Below, in pieces: positions 55,290 to 64,000 of a stretch of DNA of 64,000 bases. This DNA comes from Lolium rigidum (lineage: Eukaryota > Streptophyta > Magnoliopsida > Poales > Poaceae). A model generated the notes under the pieces. It had not been told where the DNA came from and did no database searches. It was given only the letters and a program-made list of their open reading frames with translations. Position numbers and translations under genes: made by a program. Within the stretch, counting starts at the first letter, position 1. Every line of letters begins with the position of its first letter. The DNA is taken from contig NC_061510.1 in assembly GCF_022539505.1 (NCBI RefSeq), positions 270,949,687 to 271,013,686 on the forward strand. Reading direction: 5' to 3'.

Positions 55290-57209
55290 GAGTTATATAC
55301 ACTAGAAGTCCCACAACTTGTCTTCAACGTGCAAATTAATCCCACAACTTGAAAAGTGTGAACCCACGGTACCACAACTTGCGTGGAAGGAGCAAACAGG
55401 TCCCAAATCCATTAGAAGCCAACACGTGGCATTGTAGCTTTTGCAAATAGACCCCTCCATATTTTTCTCTGGCCCAATTGACCTTGGTGCTGCATCACCA
55501 TGTGGATCCCACCTGTCAGTTGGTGGAAGAAACAATTAAATTAAAAATCGTGCAGGCGGGGATTCGATCCTACGACCAAGCAAATCCTTCCGGACGCACC
55601 TGCCACCACAGCTAATACTACTTTGTACTTATTAAAAGTAGAATACGTTATTAATACACAATGAGCAGCACAAGGCCATCACGCACGATACCATGCTCTG
55701 GCCTCTGCGCCATGAGTTGCCCGCTTCGACGACTACGGGCAGCGCCGTCGCGTACGTACTACTGCTGGGTATATGTTTAGAGCATCGGAAACGCGAGAAA
55801 CTGTACGTGGCTACTGCCGGTGTGGTACGCCATGAATGCGTCTCAAACGTACGGGGCTCCAACATGCATGACTAGTCTTGTTGGCGTCATTGAGTCTCGA
55901 GAGTACCGGGTGCTTATTCTTCTGGCATCTCTCCAGCGGTCCGGCATATTTTAGACGCGAAAAGTAACCGCACGCGTCCATTTGCGTCGGGTCGTAAATG
56001 TGGAAATGATTTTTGGATCGCGATTGTATGATTGCGTTTGAGGGTGTCCCAGCGTCTCGATTTTTTTTTGTTATTTTTATTAATGATAGAGATACATAGT
56101 CGGCAAAAAAATACGAAAAGCTACAAACATAGCGAAATCTACTAGCGTCTAGTCGTGGCCAGTGAGGTTGATGACCTCCGTCATCTTCCATGGCCTGTTC
56201 GGCACCGGCGGCGACAGATAGTATACCGCCGCCGTCAAAGCCTCGTCCTCGTGGTTGTCGCCCTCATCACCGTCGTCGTCCCCACACTAGTAGGAAAAGC
56301 CTCATCAGTGGCGCACCAAAAATGGATTCTGTGGCGCATGGAAGGTGCGCCACAGAAATACCTACCCTAATAATTGGTGGTGGCAGAATGTGGACCCCAC
56401 ATATAGGAGTTGAGGCCGAGCGCTGGATCTTTGCGCCGGAGTTGAGGTCGCCTCCCAGAGCTTGCGCGCAAGGTCAACTAGGATGTATCGGTGCTGCCAC
56501 GGCTTCTTGCCGCCCGCCACGCGAGGAGTCAGCGCCATTAATATGACGCAGAAAGCTGCTCAGCGCCTGCCCCTGTACTAGCATGTAGAAAGACGAAGCA
56601 TCTGTGATCGCAGACGGGTGGGCGCAAGTGCAAAGGACGCGGGCGCTGACCACGCGGCGACGCATTCGCAACACATATTCATACGCGTTTACGTCTACAC
56701 AGACAGGTCTAACAATTTGCATCGAGTCATTGGATAAAGATACATACCCATTTATTAGATCGCGAACGGTTTGCGTCTGATGCATGCATCTGCATGAAGA
56801 AGGCAAGGAGCTGTAAGTTCAAAACTAATTATCCAGTATTGTTAATAAACAGCCCCCTTTCTTAACAGAAAGTGTTCTGTGCTGTTATGGATTGCAAGTT
56901 ATTGGTAGCAGAACATACTAGCCGCTTGTGGGTTCGATTCCTCGCCACCAGATGTCATTTTTAATTGCTTCTTCCTCCAACTGACAGGTGGACCCGCATA
57001 GTTAAGCAGCAGCAGTGTCAATTGGGCCAGAGAAAAATATAGAGGGGTCCTTTTGCAAAAGGTACAACGCCATGTGTCAGCTTCTTATTCATTTGGGACC
57101 TGTTTGCTCCATCAATACAAGTTGTGGTACTGTTGGTTCACCTTTTTCAAGTTGTGGGACTAATTTGCACGTTGAAGACAAGTTGTGGGACTTGTAGTGT
57201 ATATAGCTC
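55290..57209. mobile_element. Mutator-like element with about 300-bp TIRs
   Basis: TIRs begin GAGTTATATACACTAGAAGT and, reverse-complemented, GAGCTATATACACTACAAGT, and pair for about 300 bp. A perfect 9-bp duplication TTTGAAAGA lies at 55281-55289 and 57210-57218. Long TIRs plus a 9-bp duplication are diagnostic of MULEs. No MURA transposase is present. The interior holds scraps of other transposons (a CACTA end at 56285, a Harbinger-like piece near 55920-56280), not a clear host gene. Confidence 0.85.
56285..56540 (+). mobile_element. CACTA terminus fragment inside the Mutator-like element
   Basis: CACTAGTAGGAAAAGCC is followed by TGGCGCACC / GGTGCGCCAC subterminal-type repeats. Only one end is visible, so it is a truncated copy. 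It belongs to a different CACTA family from the one at 30681 (different subterminal unit). Confidence 0.55.
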
Positions 57210-57483
57210 TTTGAAAGACGTGGGCCAACTCAGTTTTTGCATGTGGAGGCGCTGCTCATTCCGTGGTTGCCTTGATTTTCGATTTTTTTTACTACACCGT
57301 ACAGTGTGACCCAAACAGTCGCACGAAAGGGCTAAATGTGCGGCGCCGCCGCGTAGTCTCACCCAAGAAAAATAACGCTTCCGTGTTTTGGTTTAGTCCG
57401 TCGGTGCAGTTTCTATTCAGGTCCAGTTTCCCTCCGAAAAGAGTCATGGTCGACCTACCGGTCCTACGGTAGCTGAACGCTCA

Positions 57484-57490
57484 TATATAG
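57484..57490 (+). promoter_or_regulatory. Possible TATA box
   Basis: CATATATAGG about 135 bases upstream of the small ORF at 57621, in an otherwise GC-balanced region. Weak evidence only. Confidence 0.3.
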
Positions 57491-57620
57491 GCCGCTCGAT
57501 GGGGCCATGGAGGTATCCATCGACCAATCGACCAAGTCGACCACGATTTCGTTTGCGAGTCACGAATCAACTAATTTTGCAGCGAAAGACCGACCGATTT
57601 TGCAGCGCAAGACCAATTAG

Positions 57621-57803
57621 GTGATGTGCGATGACCGTGAGACGGCAACGGCGCAGGCGACGACGTCCGGCGAGCGTGGAGAGGCCACGTCCGGCCTAAT
57701 CGGTATTGCCGCCGTCGTGTGCTCCGTCGGCGCCATAGCCACACCCTTGAGGGGTGGCCGCCGAAACCGGCTTATGCTCGTAGTACTCGGCATGGGTTCT
57801 TAG
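57621..57803 (+). CDS. Small hypothetical protein with one hydrophobic segment
   Basis: I do not recognise it. The 60-codon frame begins MMCDDRETATAQATTSGERG, has a hydrophobic stretch (LIGIAAVVCSVGAIATPL, residues about 26-43) that could span a membrane, a basic turn (RGGRRNR) and a second short hydrophobic end (LMLVVLGMGS). A TATA-like motif lies upstream. The hydrophobic-basic-hydrophobic pattern is more orderly than a random frame. No homologue can be named. Confidence 0.3.
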   Translation: MMCDDRETATAQATTSGERGEATSGLIGIAAVVCSVGAIATPLRGGRRNRLMLVVLGMGS

Positions 57804-59287
57804 CCGGCCGGAGATGCGGAGGAGCACGCAGATGCGTGCCGAGCCATAAGCACCACGCCGGAACAAGATAGGCACGCAGCGCACGGCCGGCGCGGGGAGT
57901 CAGGGACAGGTGAAGTTGGGGCGCGAGTGCGGCGGCCGTGCGGACTACCTCGCCCGTTTCTTGACTCGCGGCTCGTCAATAGTAACTGAGTAAGCCAAGA
58001 TCGCTGCTAATGAAGCGAAGCAACAGGTGTGGTCCAGAAAAAATCTACTACGGAGGATATGTTTTAGAACTAAGAGAAATAGTAATTGTCTGCTCATGAA
58101 TCGAATTTTTGTTTCCGATGAGATTATCTTGCCAGCATTTTGGATGTTTAACTTCGCTTGAGCGAGACTGAATTTGCTCCGATCTACAAGTCTACGAAGA
58201 GATTATCAGAAAGCTTTCCACCTGATGAAGGTGCTGGTCAGGGAGATGCGTCGCCAAGGAAGGTTAAAGTGGTGTGGTGCAGTTGTTTGCATAGAGCTAT
58301 GCGCGGCTGCATATGTTGATGATGCCGTCAACTTGTTCTGAATCAACTTGACATGTTTAGTATTCAGGTAACCACACAATCACCTTCTCAATGTTGTTGC
58401 TTGGGGGAGTAATGTAAATCTCCATGAATCGGTGTAATAGAGAGGAGCAATCGGGCTATCAAACCTGACGTTCACACTTACAATACCCTGATAAATGCAT
58501 TATGTTGCTAGTGGAGGGATTTACTGACTAGCAACTTGGCCAATTTCATATTTCGATATATGAACATGTTCAATTAATGACCAATCGACCCACCTAAGCA
58601 GCGTGTGGCTGCTGATGTTTCTTAAATTAGTACAGTTGAGTTGGATATTCTTTTTTGAATCGAACAGTTGGCTACCATGATCTAGCATTGTTTAGGAGAA
58701 ACACTATATCCATCCTTAATTATGTTTCCAATGACTCTGCATTTGTACTCACAATGCAAATGGAAGTAAGTGCAAGGTTGGTTCGCCAAATTGATATGAT
58801 GTTTGTTTCTTTTCAGATGACTTGTCTGTGTTGAGAATTTATGTGATCCATATAAGTTGTAATAAGGGATGATACTTTTGTAAGTACTCCTGAATGAAAT
58901 AATAAAAATGGTGTATAAATCAATTAATGCATAAGTTGGGGCAAACTTATTTTTGAAAAGTGAATTATTACAAACTATGCTACTGGGCTCCACACATATA
59001 ATGAGTATAAAATATTTTGTGTATGTTTGGTGCATTTTTATATGACAAATTAGTGTGTTTTTTGTGAAAGTGTATGGAAAAATTGTTTATCTTTTCAAAT
59101 TGTACACACATATGCACAATACAATTCAAATTCTTTAATATCTATTACAAATTCAAACTTGAATAACCCTGTGGTAGTTGACACGAGGCTTTCGCCTCCC
59201 GTAGCAACGCACATGCATGTTTCCTTGTAAATAATAATAATAAACAATAACAATAACAATAATAAACACAATCTGATTTTTATTTCG
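57804..59287. other. Gene-free stretch
   Basis: No coding frame recognised. Near 59183, GAGGCTTTCGCCTC is a perfect stem-loop followed by CCGTAGCAACGCACATGC. This is reminiscent of grass Helitron 3' ends but lacks the second hairpin arm and a clear CTRR. Confidence 0.35.
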
Positions 59288-59304
59288 CAAGTACATATAC
59301 ATTC

Positions 59305-60729
59305 CATGTTCTTATGGGAAAAAACCCTAGCTCCTGGCGTCGCCCCCGCGGGCGACCTGGGAGCTCCTGGCGGCGCCCCCTCTCTAGCCCCTCCCTCTTT
59401 CTGCTCCTCCTCGCCGCCGTCGGAAGGCATCGCCCGGCCGAAGCTCGGGTGCGTCGGTGGCGGCGGGGCCGACCCCTTCTCCTTCGCTTGGTGCATGGTG
59501 GCGGCGCGGGCCGCGACGGCCGGCGGAAGCGCCGCGCTGGGCGTTGGGCGCGCCGGTGCGGTTCCTGCGGCGACGGTGCGGTGGCTTCGCGGCGGGTGCG
59601 TGCTCGTGGCGGCGGCTCCGGCGGCTGCAGGTACGGGCGGCGCGAGAGCACCTCTCTCGGCGGTCTCGGGGGGGGGGGGGGGGGGGGGCGAACGGGGAAG
59701 GCCCGTCGGCGCGTCTGTGGCCCTCTTGGCCGGTGGCGACCCTGCGTGCCGCTCTCCAGGTTGCGATCTGGCACCTCACGGGCCGGGCAGGGGCCCGGGC
59801 CCCTTCTGAGCCTAGATCCAGCCCCGATTTGGACGGGATCTCCGATTCGGTGGGCGTGTACTGCGGTCGGTTGCTGTGCGCTGCCTTGGTGGCAAGCTTC
59901 CAGGCAGGGGGTCCGGGGTACCCGCCGCGAAGGTTCTTCTTGTTCCCATCCTACTCTCCGTTGAGCTCTGAGCTGGGACGCCGAGGCGGCGGCCCTGGAA
60001 GATGGGAGTCATGTTGGTTGGCGGGCGAGCCAATGACTCTGGTGCTGGCTGGTGACCACGGCCGTGAGGGCGGCGTGGTGGTCGGCGAGTTGAGTGTTGT
60101 GGGGTGCAGGTGGCGGTGACTGTGCCAAAGGGAAACCTTTGCCCCTTGGGCCACGGTGGCGGCGTCCGCAGACGGCGTTACCTTGTTGAAGGCGCCATGT
60201 GGCTAATCTCCGGCCCTAAACTTCCTCCGGGTGAAAACCCAAGATCCTTGAATCGGGCGGTGGCGGCACTACGACGTCGTGCTCTTCTTGAAGACACCGT
60301 CTTGGAGCTCACAACACGAGGCTCTCCGATGGTTGTGATGGAAGTGATTCTCCGGCCATCATCGGCAAGGCTTGCTTCGTGCCCTTCCCTTGGTGCCGCT
60401 TTTCGGTCTGCGAGCAACGTGGATTGGTCCCCGATGGTGGTCGGCTTCCGGTGGCGTTTCTGCGACGGAGGGGTTCTGTCGACGGCACGCGTGAAAATGG
60501 CTCGCTCTTGAGTGAGCTCCGTCCCGACACTGTAGCTTCCAGATCTGCTCCGAGTCTTCATAGGCGTTTTGGCTGAGCCTGTTGGTCGCGCTTCTGGTTG
60601 TAGGTTCTTTGGTAGTTCATGTGGGTGTGTGGTTTCGATCTGTAAGCTGGGTTCATCACTTTGTATCGTTTTCGTTGTTGGTGGCTTTGTTAGTTCAAAG
60701 TTTGGCACTTTCGTGCCTTTTATCTAAAA
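59305..60729 (+). mobile_element. Retroposon of 1.4 kb with 17-bp target duplication
   Basis: Flanked by perfect copies of CAAGTACATATACATTC (59288-59304 and 60730-60746). It starts CATGTTCTTATGGG AAAAAACCC and ends TGCCTTTTATCTAAAA. A long variable duplication is the mark of target-primed reverse transcription, so this is a LINE-mobilised element. There is no reverse transcriptase frame; open frames in its GC-rich first half overlap on both strands and look non-coding. It contains a 21-base G run (59668-59688). Confidence 0.75.
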
Positions 60730-60746
60730 CAAGTACATATACATTC

Positions 60747-61726
60747 TCACAACATATGCAAAATAAAGAAATGTATTGATACTGGGCGATAAAGAAAAAG
60801 AATTATGTGAATCTGCCATGGAGGTACTATTCAATATGATAGAACACATTTGAATTTTTGTGCAGCACACAAATAAAAAAACGAACATATTTGTTTTTTT
60901 AAATATGCATAGGGCATTTATTTAGATTTTGTTGAACAAAGACTTGTCAAGAGCATACATTAGAGAACCCGAAACCACCACTCAACACCTAGAGACCCGA
61001 CAATTGGTGAAGAAACATGTCGTCACGGCCTTGTGCCCTAAAGACAGAAACAACGTCCCACAAGCTAAATATCGAGGGCATGACCAAATCACTATGGTGG
61101 AAACGGGAGCACCCATCTAGTCTAGCAGACCCTCAGTGAGCATCTCGTGCACTCTCTTCAGAAGTTGTCGCCGCCATCAACTGTCGGTCTATCTTCATGG
61201 TAAAGACCCGCTTAGCTCTTTCCAGGCCTGTTGTCGACGCCACCATGGCGTCGGACAACACCTCCTTCCTTGCGCAAGCTAACATGATGTCTCCGATAAT
61301 CCATGTCACTGAGACTAATCGATGTAGACGTGGTTGATGCACACCACTCCATCACTTGCTACCACCATAAAATTGTTGTTCAAAAAACGATGCCCACAAG
61401 AGGCAAAACAACGCCGAAAGCATTGTCATTGTACGATCCGGGATACACAAATCTGGGGTTTCCCTAGTGTAGCATGAGTGAGTAGACGGGGGCATTAATG
61501 GTGATGCCTCTTTTAACGTAACGGCGTGTAAACTCCGCCATTGTCCGCCTAGACTGGAGTCGGGCTTGGTATTCACCAGCTTTGACGCCTCCCAAAGTCG
61601 CCGTTGAGACCATCCGGCTGACCCCCAGAGACGGAGGAGGCAGCTACCACCACCATGTTGGGGGACAGAGCCCGCAAAATACTCAAATTGTGTGGCGATT
61701 CCCAGGAGCACCATCGACGCCGTAGT
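60747..61726. other. Transposon-like sequence, not classified
   Basis: Short overlapping frames on both strands, none recognisable. GC content and style resemble transposon DNA rather than a gene. Confidence 0.3.
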
Positions 61727-62041
61727 TGTAAGGGTACTTTGCCCTATGTTTGATTTTGGTAATTGATGACAATTTCTATTTACTAATGTTTTCATTGAGT
61801 TTTTGTTTGAATAAATACTTCATAGGTTTTCTTAAAGACCATATGTTGGATTCAAGATAGTTGATGTCAAGAGAGAATTTTTGGCTCAAAGTCGGTGTCA
61901 CAATCCTCCAAGCCTCATGGCTTGAGCTATTGGTGACCAAGACTTAGGGCATGCAATCAATTGAGGTATTCCGGCTTGAATGAAGCATGAGCGTTGTCAT
62001 TAAGGTCAAGCAGGATGCGGTCAAATTCTCTCGCCGTCTTA
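61727..62041 (+). repeat. Truncated LTR related to the gag-only copia element
   Basis: TGTAAGGGTACTTTGCCCTA ... TTTTGGTAATTGATGACAA ... ACTAATGTTTTCATTGAGTT follows the same order as the LTR start of the element at 14501-25070 (read on its own strand), with roughly a quarter of positions changed. It stops where the gypsy LTR begins at 62042. Confidence 0.65.
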
Positions 62042-62585
62042 TGGTGTCGGTGTCGAGGGTACTCCTCGGCAATGTCCTCCGTATGGGGCTTGAGGTAGAT
62101 GGAATCCTGTAGGCTGACACGAGACATCGGTTATCAAACAAGCGGGGAGAGCGATTTACCCAGGTTCGGGGCCCTCGATGAGGTAAAACCCTTACGTCCT
62201 TCCTGTCTGATCTTGATTATGAAAATATCGAATTACAATGGGGTGCCGAAGGTTTCGGCTGTGATCTCGTCGAGAGACTAAGTTCTGTAATGACCTAGCT
62301 CTAGGCGGTGGCTAAGTTTTCTATGATTGCATGTGTCCCTCGGCAGCCTCTCCCCTGTCCCTTATATTGGGAGCCAGGTCTCAAGAGGTCTATCCGGGTA
62401 CGACTAAGTTACAGAGAGTCTTAGATCTAAACTTTCCTTGTATTCTTCGTCTTCTTGCCTTGTGCTTCAATAAATCTTCTTCAGAACCGACGCTACATCC
62501 ACCTGGTCGTCGAGTGTCTTCATGGGCCCCTGGCTGGGCGGTAGCAGGTAGTGCAACACTAGTTACTCGAAGGGTAATGCCCACA
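62042..62585 (-). repeat. 3' LTR of a minus-strand gypsy element
   Basis: On the minus strand it runs from TGTGGGCATTACCC to CGACACCGACACCA. It follows a purine tract (ACTCGGGGGCTACAGA, 62586-62601). A TATA-like motif (CCCAATATAAGGGAC) lies near 62360. The internal region lies to the right and continues past the window. Confidence 0.6.
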
Positions 62586-63608
62586 TCTGTAGCCCCCGAG
62601 TGACTGGCCGAAGAAACTTCGGGCAGGGACTAAAAAATGTGTCTTCTGGTTGAATCTTCATTCCTGCCGGGAAAAACTTGACTTTCTTGTAATAGTAGCA
62701 TCTTCTTTATCGGGTGCGTGTTCAGCGCTCCCGATGGGAGTAGCCCCCGAGTCTAGATACAGATGTTGGCAACCGTGTGTAGACTCAAGTTGTTCTACTC
62801 GAATATTTCTTCTGTCGAAACTTTCCGCAAACTGTTATGGTCATCCGATATATCTCCTTTCATCGGGTCTTCATTTATTTCAAGCAAGATTTAGTACGTA
62901 AAGGATATCGAGTAACGTGCCCGGTTTTTACCCGTTAACTACCAATGGCAAGACAACGTTACCCTACACAGAATCAAGTCCACGGGCATGATTCTGGGTC
63001 GCGCCAAAAAATCTTTGAGTCCACAATTTTTATCGGGTGTGCATCCAGCACTCCCGACGGGAGTAGCCCCCGAGTCTGGACGCGGATGCGTGCAACCGAG
63101 TGCAGACTCATCCCAAAACTACTCAAATTCTGTCGGGTGCGCGTCCAGCGCTCCCGATGGGAGTAGCCTCCGAGTCTAGGCACGAATGCTCGCATATGTG
63201 TCTAGACTCAAACCGATCCACTCGATAGTTTTTAATTTCTTTCGAATGCTTCATGCGGAGTCGATACTTCTTGTGACATCACTGATGACGTGATTACTGC
63301 TGCGATCTGACTGACAGGACATGACCTAGCGGGCTCACCCTACTTCTGCGCAGTTCAGCTTGGGGAATGACCAGTATTTGTGCAGTTACCAAGATGTCTC
63401 CTCGATTTCCGCGCATAGTGATGAAAAGATCCTTTAATAAATCAGAAACAACGACACGTGGTCGCCTAATCCCAAACTCTCTTTAGTTTATAGCCGCAGA
63501 GGGTAGATTTTACCCTTTTCACCCTTTCTTCTCGCAACCCTTCTTCCTTGCTCACAACTGATGTGCCGCCGCCGCCGTTCTTTAGACCTTCTCCATATCT
63601 CTCTCACG
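62586..63608 (-). repeat. Gypsy 3' internal region with repeated purine-tract-like units
   Basis: Units containing CGGGTGCG..CAGCGCTCCCGA then TGGGAGTAGCCCCCGAGTCT recur at about 62709-62756, 63030-63080 and 63129-63180. Each includes the same ACTCGGGGGCTACT (minus strand) motif that serves as the purine tract at the LTR edge. Non-coding. Confidence 0.65.
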
Positions 63609-64000
63609 ATGGTGAAGAAGAAGAATCTTACTCTCGCCGCCGGTGCTATGACTAGCGGCGCCACCACCAAAGCGCACCAAGGAAGGGTACATCGGATGCC
63701 TCCGCCTCAGCTCCCGCGCCGCCCGCGCCGGAGATCTCCATGGCCGGACCTGCGCCTGGCGATTGGCCAACGTCCACGACCACCAAGTGTGACGAGAAGA
63801 GGGCTCGGAGCCTCGGCATAATTTCATCTGACGAGGGGAACGTCATTCTCCCAGGTGCGGCTTCACGCCCCAATCCTCCCGCCGGTTTTACTGTGATGTT
63901 CTTGTCTTTCCTTTATCGTGGTCTTTCCCTTCCTGTTCATGAATTCCTCCGGCGCCTCCTTCGTGTGTATGAGATCCAATTGTGGCAGTTAACCCCTAAT
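63609..64000 (+). CDS. Gypsy-type 'transposase' (PF04195-like) antisense ORF, 5' part (runs off window)
   Basis: Plus strand, antisense to its own element. ATG 63609 gives MVKKKNLTLAAGAMTSGATT; after a likely frameshift near 63670 the conserved core reads RSLGIISSDEGNVILPGAAS, RPNPPAGFTVMFLSFLYRGL, then SLPVHEFLRRLLRVYEIQLW QLTPN to the last base. It is the same family as the minus-strand ORF at 858-3439, though from a different part of the protein. No function is established. The start is next to a GC-rich leader (GCCGCCGCCGCC) and CTCACG ATGG. Confidence 0.65.

Noticed and set aside
56920..56950. GTGGGTTCGATTCCTCGCC, like the 3' half of a tRNA
   Set aside because: It lies in the MULE inverted repeat, pairs with a similar phrase near 55560, and no acceptor stem or anticodon arm can be built.
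59306..60119. Overlapping 130-220 codon frames on both strands
   Set aside because: Produced by GC-rich sequence within the retroposon; the poly-G run sits inside them and no domain is seen.

Overview
This is a plant nuclear window, almost certainly from a grass and probably from the Pooideae (wheat/barley/oat/ryegrass side). The evidence is an Au-type SINE, a Stowaway MITE, PIF/Harbinger ORF1 proteins, CACTA elements with CACTACTAGG ends, gypsy elements with a 'gypsy-type transposase' ORF, and spliced host genes with GT-AG introns and B3 domains. There are no operons or bacterial features. All exon and element borders were read by eye; no similarity search was run.

Host genes are few. Three look intact and all encode B3 DNA-binding-domain proteins: a six-exon gene at 8779-12523 (+, 515 codons before the stop, three B3 domains), a two-exon gene at 44765-46532 (-, 399 codons, one B3 domain) and a six-exon gene at 48565-51804 (+, 660 codons, three B3 domains). 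A fourth B3 locus at 28107-28628 (-) has two in-frame stops. A 60-codon ORF at 57621-57803 is a weak gene candidate.

The rest is layered transposons. 1-4739: a minus-strand gypsy element (gag start, primer site, 5' LTR) has inserted into the antisense ORF of an older plus-strand gypsy element. 5334-7868: a Harbinger element with a broken ORF1. 10440-10870: a LINE scrap and a SINE, both with target duplications, inside a B3 intron. 13200-25220: a LINE 3' end (minus) split by a Tourist-type MITE and by a 10.6-kb gag-only LTR retrotransposon with nearly identical 2.4-kb LTRs. 25528-27720: a second Harbinger-type element and a hairpin MITE. 28725-44019: a three-level nest of Harbinger, then a solo gypsy LTR, then a 12-kb CACTA element, each level with its target-site duplication readable. 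46909-47965: a hAT-like MITE. 53546-55017: a Helitron. 55290-57209: a Mutator-like element. 59305-60729: a retroposon. 61727-64000: a copia LTR scrap and a minus-strand gypsy element whose antisense ORF runs off the window.

The most interesting items are these. First, the two large B3 genes each reached three domains by duplicating a different exon pair. Second, the CACTA element carries the QLQ exon of a GROWTH-REGULATING FACTOR gene with its key residues intact, next to an internal copy of the element's own subterminal repeats. Third, the same CACTA carries an RNase-H1 N-terminal domain fused to a membrane anchor. Fourth, both PF04195-type gypsy elements carry an intron-bearing ORF antisense to the element and next to the 3' LTR.
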